From NCBI GenBank assembly GCA_963753385.1, contig CAVWCC010000008.1:930001-994000 (forward strand): 64,000 nucleotides of DNA, read 5' to 3'. Shown here piece after piece: positions 24,917-33,728 of the stretch (position 1 is its first letter; the number at the start of each line of letters is the position of its first letter). Both the position numbers and the translations under genes were made by a program. This stretch comes from JALZKA01 sp963753385. GTDB lineage: Bacteria > Actinomycetota > Thermoleophilia > Solirubrobacterales > 70-9. A model generated the notes under the pieces. The model saw only the letters and a program-made list of their open reading frames with translations. It was not told where the DNA came from and searched no databases.

Positions 24917-26670
24917 GCTTCCAGGGGTGGATCCAGATCGCGATCTACTTCGCGATCCTGGCCGCGCTGACGCCGTTCCTCGGCGCCTACATCGCCCGCG
25001 TCTTCACGGGTGAGCGGGTCTTCCTGACGCCGCTCGTTGGACCGCTCGAGCGCGGCCTCTACCGCGTGATCGGGATCGCCCCGGACCGGCAGCAGGACTG
25101 GAAGGGCTATGCGAAGAGCGCGATCGTGTTCAGCGTCGTCTCGTTCGGCGTTCTCTACGTGATCCTGCGCACCCAGGGGATCCAGCCGTTCAACCCCGAG
25201 GACTTCGACTCGATGCCGTGGGAGGTCGCGTTCAACACGACCTCGTCGTTCGTTTCGAACACGAACTGGCAGTACTACGGCGGCGAGGCGACGCTCTCGT
25301 ACTTCTCGCAGATGACCGGCCTCGCCGTCCAGAACTTCCTCTCGGCCGCGGTCGGCATGGCTGTGCTGGCCGCGGTGATCCGCGGCTTCGCGGCGCGGGG
25401 CGCCAGCCAGCTCGGGAACTTCTGGGCCGACGTCACCCGGACCACGCTGTACATCCTGCTCCCGCTCTCGATCGTCGGCGCGCTCATCCTGGTCTCGCAG
25501 GGCGTCGTCCAGAGCCTGTCCGACTACGTCACGACGACCACGCTCACCGGCACCGAACAGGTGCTGCCACAGGGTCCGGCCGCGTCGCAGATCGCGATCA
25601 AGCAGCTCGGCACCAACGGTGGCGGCTTCTTCAACGTGAACAGCGCGATGCCGTTCGAGAACCCCACCCAGTTCTCGAACTTCATCGAGGTCCTTTTCAT
25701 CCTGCTGATCCCCGCCGCCCTTACCGCGACCTACGGCCGGATGATCGGTAACCGCCGCCAGGGCTGGGCCCTGTTCGCCGCGATGGCGATCATGCTGGTC
25801 GTCTCGATCGGGATCACCTACGGCGCCGAGTCCGAGACCTCGCCGGCGCAGGATTCCGCCGGCCTCGTCGCCGAGGCGGATGACGGGACCACCGGCGGTA
25901 ACCTCGAGGGCAAGGAGCAGCGCAACGGGATCGCCCAGAGCGCCCAATGGGCGGGCGCAACGACGGCAGCGTCGAACGGCTCGGTCAACTCGGCGCACGA
26001 CTCCTACACCGGCCTCGGCATCACTGGCCCGCTGGTGAACATGCTGACCGGAGAGATCATCTTCGGCGGGGTCGGGTCGGGCCTCTACGGGATGCTCCTG
26101 ATGGCCTTGCTCGCCGTCTTCGTCGCCGGCCTGATGGTCGGGCGCACACCCGAGTACCTCGGCAAGAAGATCGAGGCGCGCGAGGTCAAGCTCGTCGCGG
26201 TCGGCACCCTGTTCGTGCCGCTCGTCGTCCTGATCACCGCCGGCGTGGCGATCGCGACCGACTACGGGCAGGTCTCGATCTACAACTCAGGTCCGCAGGG
26301 CTTCTCGGAGACGCTCTACGCCTACACCTCGCAGGGCAACAACAACGGGTCCGCCCTCGCCGGCTACACCGGATTCCTGCAGCCGAACGCTCCGGGCAAC
26401 GTGGGCGCCTTCGGGATCACGTTCGCGAACATCGTCGGCGGCGGCTCGATGTTGCTCGGCCGCTTCGTGCCGATGATCGCGGCGCTCGCGGTGGCGGGCA
26501 GCCTCGCTCTCAAGCGCCCGACCCCGTCCGGCACCGGCACCTTCCGCACCGACACCCCCACCTTCGTGGTGCTGCTGATCTTCGTCACGCTGGTCGTCGC
26601 GGCGCTGGCCTTCTTCCCGGCGCTCCTGCTCGGCCCGCTCGTACAAGCGCTGACAGGGGAGCTCTTCTGA
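24913..26670 (+). CDS. kdpA: Potassium-transporting ATPase, KdpA subunit
   Basis: The potassium-selective channel-like subunit, 585 residues and about ten membrane helices. Filter-region segments include FNTTSSFVSNTNWQYYGGE and KQLGTNGGGFFNVNSA, the conserved Gly loops of the four repeats. GTG start at 24913 with the conserved first helix LSFQGWIQIAIYFAIL-like sequence. The stop overlaps the kdpC ATG (TGATG). Intact in contrast to kdpB. Confidence 0.93.
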   Translation: MSFQGWIQIAIYFAILAALTPFLGAYIARVFTGERVFLTPLVGPLERGLYRVIGIAPDRQQDWKGYAKSAIVFSVVSFGVLYVILRTQGIQPFNPEDFDSMPWEVAFNTTSSFVSNTNWQYYGGEATLSYFSQMTGLAVQNFLSAAVGMAVLAAVIRGFAARGASQLGNFWADVTRTTLYILLPLSIVGALILVSQGVVQSLSDYVTTTTLTGTEQVLPQGPAASQIAIKQLGTNGGGFFNVNSAMPFENPTQFSNFIEVLFILLIPAALTATYGRMIGNRRQGWALFAAMAIMLVVSIGITYGAESETSPAQDSAGLVAEADDGTTGGNLEGKEQRNGIAQSAQWAGATTAASNGSVNSAHDSYTGLGITGPLVNMLTGEIIFGGVGSGLYGMLLMALLAVFVAGLMVGRTPEYLGKKIEAREVKLVAVGTLFVPLVVLITAGVAIATDYGQVSIYNSGPQGFSETLYAYTSQGNNNGSALAGYTGFLQPNAPGNVGAFGITFANIVGGGSMLLGRFVPMIAALAVAGSLALKRPTPSGTGTFRTDTPTFVVLLIFVTLVVAALAFFPALLLGPLVQALTGELF

Positions 26671-27266
26671 TGAGCCTCGGCCGTGAGATCCGCGTCGGCG
26701 TGATCGCGATAGTGGCGTTCACACTGCTGCTGGGCCTGCTGTACCCGCTGGCGATGACCGGCATCAGCCAGCTCGTGTTCGGCGGCGACGCGGACGGCAA
26801 CGTGATCGAGCGGGACGGCGAGCCCGTCGGTTCGAGCCTGATCGCCCAGGACTTCTCCGACGACGACAGCTACTTCCAGTCGCGACCGTCGCAGTCGGGC
26901 TACTCGGCCGAGGTCACGTTCTTCAACAACCTCGGGCCGAACAGCAAGAAGCTCGCCCGCCAGATCGATCGGCGGATCGACGCCTACCTGGAGCTCGAAG
27001 GCCCCTCCACGCCCGGCCTCGAGGCGGCTGACATCCCGGTCGACGCGGTGACGACCTCCGCATCGGGCGTCGATCCGCACATCTCCGAGGCGAACGCGCT
27101 GATCCAGGCCAACCGGATCGCCGAGGTCCGTGGCATCGAGCTCGAGCGCGTCGAGGAGCTGATCTCAGACCACACCGACGGCCGGTTCCTCGGCCTGCTG
27201 GGCGAGCCCGGCGTGAACGTGCTCGAGCTCAACCTCGCGCTCGATGAGGAGGAGGGCGAGGAATGA
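26670..27266 (+). CDS. kdpC: Potassium-transporting ATPase, KdpC subunit
   Basis: A 198-residue protein with one N-terminal membrane helix (residues 10-30, GVIAIVAFTLLLGLLYPLAM) and a periplasmic domain. Typical KdpC segments are SSLIAQDFSDDDSYFQSRPS, SGVDPHISEANALIQANRIA and DHTDGRFLGLLGEPGVNVLE. KdpC binds ATP with KdpB and links the pump to KdpA. Placed between kdpA and kdpB, which is not the usual A-B-C order. Its TGA overlaps the ATG of an R1 leader ORF. Confidence 0.93.
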   Translation: MSLGREIRVGVIAIVAFTLLLGLLYPLAMTGISQLVFGGDADGNVIERDGEPVGSSLIAQDFSDDDSYFQSRPSQSGYSAEVTFFNNLGPNSKKLARQIDRRIDAYLELEGPSTPGLEAADIPVDAVTTSASGVDPHISEANALIQANRIAEVRGIELERVEELISDHTDGRFLGLLGEPGVNVLELNLALDEEEGEE

Positions 27267-27319
27267 GCGACTCATGTCGCGAAAGCATGTTTGCCCCCCT
27301 GGTAAGGGAGTTGTCATGA
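27263..27319 (+). repeat. Repeat R1, copy B: leader ORF between kdpC and kdpB
   Basis: An 18-codon ORF, MSDSCRESMFAPLVRELS. Its ATG (27263) overlaps the kdpC stop and its TGA (27317-27319) overlaps the kdpB ATG (27316-27318), both as ATGA. Hairpin 1 is GCGAC-TCAT-GTCGC; hairpin 2 is TTGCC-CCCCT-GGTAA with a G-U pair. The GGTAAGGGAG at its end supplies the kdpB ribosome site. Confidence 0.85.
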
Positions 27320-29380
27320 CCCCTCCGGGACCAACTGGCCTTCGCGACCCCTCGGTGATCCGGCGGGCGGTCGTCGCCTCGTTCACGAAGCTCGATCCGC
27401 GGCACACGATCCGCAACCCGGTCATGTTCGTCGTCGAGGTCGGCGCCGTGATCACCACCGCCGGCTGGCTCAACCAGGCGCTCGGAGGCGACCCTCTGGG
27501 CGGCGGCAGCGAGCCCGCGTGGTTCACCTTCGCGGTCGTCCGTCTGGCTCTGGCTCGACGGTCGTCTTCGGCAACCTGGCGGAGGCCCTCGCCGAGGGTC
27601 GCGGCAAGGCGCAGGCCGACGCGCTGCGCGCGCTTCGCACCGAGACGACCGCCACCCTCCAGGACGGCACCACCATGCCCGCCTCCGAGCTTCAGGCCGG
27701 CGACATCGTCGTCGTCGAGGCCGGTCAGCTGATCCCCGGCGACGGCACGGTGATCGACGGCATCGCATCCGTCGACGAGTCGGCGATCACCGGCGAGTCG
27801 GCGCCGGTCGTCCGCGAATCGGGCGGCGACCGCAGCGCGGTCACCGGCGGCACCAAGGTGCTCTCGGACCGCATCGTCGTCGAGATCACCCAGGAGCCCG
27901 GGGCGAGCTTCCTCGACCGCATGATCAAGCTCGTCGAGGGCGCCGAGCGGCGCAAGACCCCGAACGAGGTCGCGCTGAACATCCTGCTGGTCGGGCTCAC
28001 CCTGGTGTTCCTGGTCGTCGTGGTCGCCCTGCGTCCGATGGCCGACTTCGCCGGCACCACGGTTTCCACGGCGACCCTGATTGCCCTGCTCGTGGCCCTC
28101 GATCCCGACAACGATTGGCGCCCTCCTTTCAGCGATCGGGATCGCGGGAATGGACCGCCTCGTCCGCCGCAACGTCCTGGCTCTTTCCGGCCGCGCGGTG
28201 GAGGCATCGGGCGACGTCGACGTCCTGCTCCTCGACAAGACCGGCACGATCACTCTGGGCGACCGCCAGGCGCGCGAGCTGGTGCCGCTTTCAGGCGTCG
28301 ACGAGCGCGAGCTCGCGGAGGCGGCGCAGTTCGCGTCGCTGGCCGACGAGACGCCAGAGGGCCGCTCGATCGTGGTCCTGGCCAAGCAGTACGGAATCCG
28401 CGAGCACGACCTGGAGACCATCCACGCGCACTTCGTCCCGTTCTCGGCCGAGACCCGGATGAGTGGCGTCGACATGAACGGCTCGCTCTCTCCGCAAGGG
28501 GGCCGGCGACGCGATCGAAGCGTTCGTGCGCGAGCGCGGCGGGCAGCCGCCGGCGGAGCTGGCGGGACACCTCGATCGGATCGCGCGCGGCGGTGGCACC
28601 CCCCTCGCCGTCGCGCGCGACGATCAGGTGCTCGGCGTGATCGCCCTCGAGGACATCGTCAAGGAGGGCATGAGCGTGCGGTTCGACCATCTGCGGGCGA
28701 TGGGGATCCGGACCGTGATGGTCACGGGCGACAACCCGCTGACCGCCGCGAAGATCGCGGACGAGGCCGGGGTCGACGACTTCCTCGCCGAGGCGAAGCC
28801 CGAGGACAAGATGGAGTTGATCCGCCGCGAGCAGGGCGAGGGCCGGATGGTGGCGATGACCGGCGACGGCACCAACGACGCCCCGGCGCTCGCCCAGGCC
28901 GACGTCGGGGTCGCGATGAGCTCGGGAACCCAGGCCGCGCGCGAGGCCGGCAACATGGTCGACCTCGACTCGAACCCGACGAAGCTCATCGAGATCGTCG
29001 AGGTCGGCAAGCAGCTGCTGATCACCCGTGGCGCGCTCACCACGTTCTCGATCGCCAACGACGTGGCCAAGTACTTCGCGATCCTGCCGGCGATCTTCGT
29101 CGCCACCTACGCCACCGGAGGCGGTGCGGGCCCGCTCGAGGACCTCAACGTCATGGACCTGGGGACGCCCCAGTCAGCGATCCTGAGCGCGATCATCTTC
29201 AACGCCCTGATCATCCCGATGCTGGTGCCGCTCGCTCTACAGGGAGTGCGCTACCGGCCGGTCGGGGCGACCGCGCTCCTGCGGCGCAACATGCTGATCT
29301 ACGGCCTCGGCGGGATCATCGTGCCGTTCCTCGGGATCAAGGGCATCGACCTGATCATCCACAATCTGCTCGGGGCCTGA
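27316..29380 (+). CDS. kdpB: Potassium-transporting P-type ATPase, KdpB subunit (four frameshifts)
   Basis: The ATP-hydrolysing subunit, a P-type ATPase of about 685 residues. Segments in order: FTKLDPRHTIRNPVMFVVEV, the actuator loop SVDESAITGESAPV, the phosphorylation site LLLDKTGTITLG, and MTGDGTNDAPALAQADVGVA. These are spread over different frames. Removing single extra bases near 27538, 27556, 28101 and 28490 restores one frame from start to stop, including AVSVWLWLTVVFGN and IPTTIGALLSAIGIAGMDR. Because every functional motif is intact, I read these as sequence errors, not a decayed gene, but cannot prove it. Confidence 0.85.
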
Positions 29381-30529
29381 GTGGAAGTTCTCGTGGAGGC
29401 GTCGGACAATGCCCTGATGGGGTCGCGCAACGCGCACCACAAGGTCTTCCTCGGGATGGCCGCCGGAGTCGGCAAGACCTACCGCATGCTCCAGGAGGGC
29501 AACGCCGAAGCCGAGAACGGGCGCGACGTCGTGATCGGCTACCTCGAGCCCCACGGCCGGGTCGAGACCGAGGCGCAGGCGCGCGACCTCGAGCGGCTCC
29601 CGCGCCGCCGGGTCAGGCATCGCGACCTCACGCTCAACGAGATGGACCTGCCCGCGATCGTCGGCCGGGCACCTGAGCTCTGCCTGATCGACGAGCTCGC
29701 ACACACGAACGCCCCGGGAGTCGAGCACGAAAAGCGCTACGAGGACGTCGGGGACGTGCTGGACGCCGGGATCGACGTTTTCTCCACGGTGAACGTCCAG
29801 CACCTCGAGTCCCTCAACGACCAGGTGGCGGAGCTCACCGGGGTCCGGGTCCGCGAGACGATGCCCGACCGGATCCTGGTCGAGGCGGACGAGGTCGTTC
29901 TCATCGACATCACGCCGGAGGCGCTCCTGCTCCGTCTGCGCGAGGGCAAGATCTACCCGAACGAGCGCCTGGACTCCGCGCTCAACAACTTCTTCAAGAT
30001 CGAGAACCTCCAGGCGCTGCGCGAAACGGCGCTGCGACAGGTCGCCGAGGCGGTGGGCGAGACGCGCCTCACGCGCGAGGTGGTCGGGACTCGCGACGAC
30101 ATGGCCGCCGGCATGACCAAGGCGGTCGGCGAGCGCCTGCTCGTCATGTTCGAGCCCGGCCCATCGGCGCAACGCCTGGTTCGCCGCGCCTGGCGATCGG
30201 GTCGTCGCCTCGGCGCACCGATCGACCTGCTCTGGGTGAAGCGCCCGGGACGGGAGCCGAGCCCCGAGGAAGAGAATGGCCTGGCCGCGGTCCGCCGGCT
30301 CGCCTCGCTGCTCGGCGTGACCGTGCTGGTCGAGGAGGGTGACGACCTCGCCGAGACCGTGGCGAGGATCGCGAAGGAGCGGGGCACGACCTATCTGCTG
30401 CTCGGAAGGCCCGAGGTACGCCAGGGCGTCAACCGTCTCCGTGAGAGTCTCCCGGAGCGCCTCACCAAACGCCTGCCCGGCGTCGACATCCGCCTGGTCG
30501 CGGAGCGCTCGACGGAGGATCGGGCATGA
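29381..30529 (+). CDS. kdpD: KdpD N-terminal sensor protein (KdpD + Usp domains, no kinase)
   Basis: A 382-residue protein with the conserved cytoplasmic N-terminal domain of KdpD. Walker A GMAAGVGKT is at residues 25-33; Walker B is in LCLIDELAHTNAPG, followed by GIDVFSTVNVQHLESLND. A Usp-like alpha/beta domain follows from about residue 250 (ERLLVMFEPGPSAQRLVRRA). No membrane helices or kinase domain are present; those are encoded at 21613-23007. Truncated KdpD of this type is known from cyanobacteria and Deinococcus. GTG start follows the kdpB stop directly. Confidence 0.88.
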   Translation: MEVLVEASDNALMGSRNAHHKVFLGMAAGVGKTYRMLQEGNAEAENGRDVVIGYLEPHGRVETEAQARDLERLPRRRVRHRDLTLNEMDLPAIVGRAPELCLIDELAHTNAPGVEHEKRYEDVGDVLDAGIDVFSTVNVQHLESLNDQVAELTGVRVRETMPDRILVEADEVVLIDITPEALLLRLREGKIYPNERLDSALNNFFKIENLQALRETALRQVAEAVGETRLTREVVGTRDDMAAGMTKAVGERLLVMFEPGPSAQRLVRRAWRSGRRLGAPIDLLWVKRPGREPSPEEENGLAAVRRLASLLGVTVLVEEGDDLAETVARIAKERGTTYLLLGRPEVRQGVNRLRESLPERLTKRLPGVDIRLVAERSTEDRA

Positions 30530-31116
30530 CCGTTGTGCTGATCGTGCTGGCGCTGCTCGTGGGCGTAGGGCTCGGTGCCGGCTTCCTCATCGCCCGCCGC
30601 CGGCGGGAGGCGACGACGAGCCCGGCCGTCAGCCCCCGCGTCGGCCGCATCCTGCTGCCGTTCACCGGTCCCTCGATCTCGCTGCGCGCGCTGGATGCCG
30701 CCCTGCGGCTCGCTCGCGCCGAGAACGCCACCCTCGTCCCCGCCTACGTCGCGACGGTCCCGATGACCCTGCCGCCCGAGGCACCGGTTCCGGAGCAGGC
30801 TGACATCGCGCTGGCGATGCTCGAGGCGATCGAGCAGCGCGCATGCGCGGCCCAGGTCCCCGTCGATTCCCGGATCGAGCGCGGGCGGACGCTCCGTGAC
30901 GCACTCCGCAAATTGATGGCCGAGGAGAGCTTCGAACGCATGCTGGTTCCGGTCTCGAGCAGCGCTGAGGCCGGCTTCACCGGCGAGGACATCGCCTGGG
31001 TGCTGGAGCACGCGCCCACCGAGGTGGTGGCCTTCCGCTCGGTGCCCGGCTCGGAGCGGCTCAGCTCGCGCAATGGCGGCGTGCGTCAGCGTTCGGCGCT
31101 CGTCAACGGCGGCTGA
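30526..31116 (+). CDS. Membrane-anchored universal stress-like protein
   Basis: A 196-residue protein with one N-terminal membrane helix (residues 2-24) then a basic stop (ARRRREA). The rest has a Usp-like alpha/beta fold (GRILLPFTGPSISLRALDAALRLA-like strand-helix start, and FERMLVPVSSS near the end). The ATP-binding G(x2)G(x9)GS motif is not clear, so nucleotide binding is doubtful. ATGA overlap with the KdpD sensor half makes it the last gene of the kdp operon; a role in its signalling is inferred from position. Confidence 0.65.
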   Translation: MTVVLIVLALLVGVGLGAGFLIARRRREATTSPAVSPRVGRILLPFTGPSISLRALDAALRLARAENATLVPAYVATVPMTLPPEAPVPEQADIALAMLEAIEQRACAAQVPVDSRIERGRTLRDALRKLMAEESFERMLVPVSSSAEAGFTGEDIAWVLEHAPTEVVAFRSVPGSERLSSRNGGVRQRSALVNGG

Positions 31117-31158
31117 CTCGGAGCCGCCCCGCTGTATCGTGGGCTGACGGAGCCGGGA

Positions 31159-32547
31159 ATGGAAACCACCTCTCGAGCGGCCACAGAGATCAAGGACTCG
31201 ATCCTCGACACGATCGGCAAGACGCCGCTCGTCCGGCTTTCGCGGATTGCGGCGGGAATCCGGACTCCGATCGTCGCCAAGGCGGAGATGCTGAATCCGG
31301 GCGGCTCGATCAAGGACCGGATCGCGCTGGGGCTGATCGAGGCGGCCGAGCGCGACGGCAAGCTCCGCCCCGGCGGCACGATCATCGAGCCGACCTCGGG
31401 GAACACCGGTACCGGGCTTGCGATCGCCGCGGTGCTGAAGGGCTATCGGGTGATCGCGGTGATGCCGGACAAGATGTCCAGGGAGAAGATCGACCTGCTC
31501 CGCGCCTACGGCGCCGAGGTCGTGGTCGCGCCCACGAACGTCCCGCCCGACTCCCCCGAGTCGTATTACCGCGTGGCAGACCGGCTGACCGAGGAGATCC
31601 CGGGCGCCTTCCAGCCCAACCAGTACTTCAACCAGGCGAACCCCGAGGCGCACTACGCCAGCACCGGACCCGAGATCTGGCGCCAGACCGAGGGCGCGAT
31701 CACGCATTTCGTCGTCGGCCTCGGCACCGGCGGCACTGTTACCGGCACCGGGCGCTACCTGAAGGAGCGAAACCCCGAGATCGAGATCGTCGGCGCCGAC
31801 CCCGAGGGCTCGATCTACTCGGGCGGCCCGGTGCGCCCGTACCTCGTGGAAGGAGTAGGCGAGGACTTCTGGCCGGAGACCTTCGACCGCTCGCTCGTCG
31901 ACCGCTACGTCACCGTCTCCGACCGCGACTCGTTCGTCACCACACGCATGCTGGCCGAAACCGAGGGAATCCTGGCCGGCGGGTCGTCGGGGATGGCCGT
32001 GCACGCGGCGCTCGAGGTGGCGCGCGAGCTCGACGACCCCGCGGCGCTCCTCGTGGTGATCCTCCCCGACGGCGGCCGTTCCTATCTGTCGAAGGTCTAC
32101 AACGACGCCTGGATGCGCGAGTACGGGTTCCTCGAGCGGGGGCCCGGTCAAACGGTCGCGGACGTGCTCCGCCACAAGCACGACGAGGGCGCGATCCCGC
32201 CGCTCCTCACGGTCGAGACGCACGCCAGGGTGCGCGACGCGGTGGCGCTGATGCACGAGCACCGGGTCTCGCAGATACCAGTGGTGTCCGCCAACGACCC
32301 GCAGACCATCGCCGGCGCCGTCACCGAGCGCGGGCTGTTGCGCCGCGCGGTCGAGGACCCGAGCCTCCTCGGCGAGGAGATCGTCGAGGTCATGGAGCCG
32401 CCGTTCCACGCGATCCCATGCGAAGAGGCAGTGCGCGAGGCTGTGGAGCTCCTGAGCGGGGCGAGCGAGGCGTTGGTGGTCACCGACGGCGGTCTCCCGG
32501 TCGGCATCGTCACCCGGGCCGACCTGGTCGAGTCGCTCGCCAAGTGA
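31159..32547 (+). CDS. Cystathionine beta-synthase (PLP enzyme with CBS domains)
   Basis: A 462-residue enzyme of the transsulfuration pathway joining homocysteine and serine. The PLP lysine is K52 in NPGGSIKDRIA. The phosphate loop is GLGTGGTVTGTGRYL and the substrate loop PTSGNTGTGLAIA. From about residue 335 two CBS domains follow (HARVRDAVALMHEHRVSQIP; EAVRE...GLPVGIVTRADLV), as in mycobacterial CBS. The following gene overlaps by four bases as GTGA and completes the pathway. A cysteine synthase role is less likely given the CBS pair and neighbour. Confidence 0.88.
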   Translation: METTSRAATEIKDSILDTIGKTPLVRLSRIAAGIRTPIVAKAEMLNPGGSIKDRIALGLIEAAERDGKLRPGGTIIEPTSGNTGTGLAIAAVLKGYRVIAVMPDKMSREKIDLLRAYGAEVVVAPTNVPPDSPESYYRVADRLTEEIPGAFQPNQYFNQANPEAHYASTGPEIWRQTEGAITHFVVGLGTGGTVTGTGRYLKERNPEIEIVGADPEGSIYSGGPVRPYLVEGVGEDFWPETFDRSLVDRYVTVSDRDSFVTTRMLAETEGILAGGSSGMAVHAALEVARELDDPAALLVVILPDGGRSYLSKVYNDAWMREYGFLERGPGQTVADVLRHKHDEGAIPPLLTVETHARVRDAVALMHEHRVSQIPVVSANDPQTIAGAVTERGLLRRAVEDPSLLGEEIVEVMEPPFHAIPCEEAVREAVELLSGASEALVVTDGGLPVGIVTRADLVESLAK

Positions 32548-33635
32548 GCACCAAACTCCCCGACGACGCCCGGTTCGCGACGCGCACCGTCCACGCCGGT
32601 CTCGACCCCGATCCGAGCTACGGCGGCGTGATCCCGGCGATCCACCAGGCGTCGACCTACGTCCAGGCCGCGCCGGGCGAGTTCGTCGGGGAATACGACT
32701 ACTCCCGCTCCGCGAACCCCACCCGCTCGGCGCTGGAGAGCGCGCTCGGCGAGCTCGAGGGCGGCCACGCCTCGGCGTTCGCCAGCGGGATGGCGGCGAC
32801 GCACGCGCTGATCACCGCGGTCTGCGGGGCCGGCGACCACCTCGTCATCCCGGCCGACCTCTACGGCGGCACCTACAGGCTCGCCGACAAGGTTCTGGCC
32901 CGCTGGGGGCTCGAATACGACCTGGTCGACCAGACCGATCCCGACGCGGTCGCCGCGGCGCTCCGGCCCGAGACGAAGCTCGTCTGGGTCGAGACGCCCA
33001 CCAACCCCCTGCTGAACGTCGTCGACATCCCCGCCGTCGTCGAGCGCGCGGGCGACGCGCTCGTCTGCGTCGACAGCACCTTCGCGACCCCCGTCGTGCA
33101 GCGGCCGCTCGAGCTCGGCGCCGGGGCGGTCATGCATTCGACCACGAAGTACCTCAGCGGGCACTCGGACACGGTCGGCGGCGCGCTGATCGTTGCTGAT
33201 CAGGCCCTCCACGAGCAGGTCCGGTTCGTGCAGAACTCGGTCGGGGCGATCCCGGGGCCGCTCGACTGCTTCCTCGTCCATCGCGGCCTGCGGACCCTCC
33301 ACCTCCGCGTCGCGGCCCACACGGACAACGGTCGCGTCGTGAGCGAGTTCCTCGGCAACGCCGACGGCGTGATCGAGGTCAAGTGGCCCGGGTTCGGCGG
33401 CATGGTCTCCTTCCGCCACCCCGAGGCGACCCGGATCGCCGCCGCGACACGCATCTTCAGCCTCGCGGAGTCGCTCGGGGGCGTCGAGTCGCTGATCGAG
33501 GTGCCGCAGGCGATGACCCACCAGTCGGTCGAGGGCTCCGCCGCCGCGGTCCCACCCGACCTCGTCCGCCTCTCGTGCGGCGTCGAGGCCGCGGAGGACC
33601 TGGTCGCGGACCTCGCACGGGCACTGGCGGGCTAG
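32544..33635 (+). CDS. Cystathionine gamma-lyase/synthase
   Basis: A 363-residue Cys/Met-metabolism PLP enzyme. PLP-binding lysine is K202 in HSTTKYLSGHSD; other signatures are YDYSRSANPTRSALE, ASGMAATHALITAV and VWVETPTNPLLNVVDI. It either releases cysteine from cystathionine (lyase) or makes cystathionine (synthase); with a CBS gene directly upstream and GTGA-coupled, the lyase direction and reverse transsulfuration is the more natural reading. GTG at 32544-32546. Confidence 0.87.
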   Translation: MSTKLPDDARFATRTVHAGLDPDPSYGGVIPAIHQASTYVQAAPGEFVGEYDYSRSANPTRSALESALGELEGGHASAFASGMAATHALITAVCGAGDHLVIPADLYGGTYRLADKVLARWGLEYDLVDQTDPDAVAAALRPETKLVWVETPTNPLLNVVDIPAVVERAGDALVCVDSTFATPVVQRPLELGAGAVMHSTTKYLSGHSDTVGGALIVADQALHEQVRFVQNSVGAIPGPLDCFLVHRGLRTLHLRVAAHTDNGRVVSEFLGNADGVIEVKWPGFGGMVSFRHPEATRIAAATRIFSLAESLGGVESLIEVPQAMTHQSVEGSAAAVPPDLVRLSCGVEAAEDLVADLARALAG

Positions 33636-33728
33636 CGCGCTCGCAAGGCGGCGGTCGCGGGTACAGGGCGTAGGCGAGATGGCGGCGTTAGCCGGGCACG
33701 AGACTGAAGGTATCACTGTGGCGAAACG

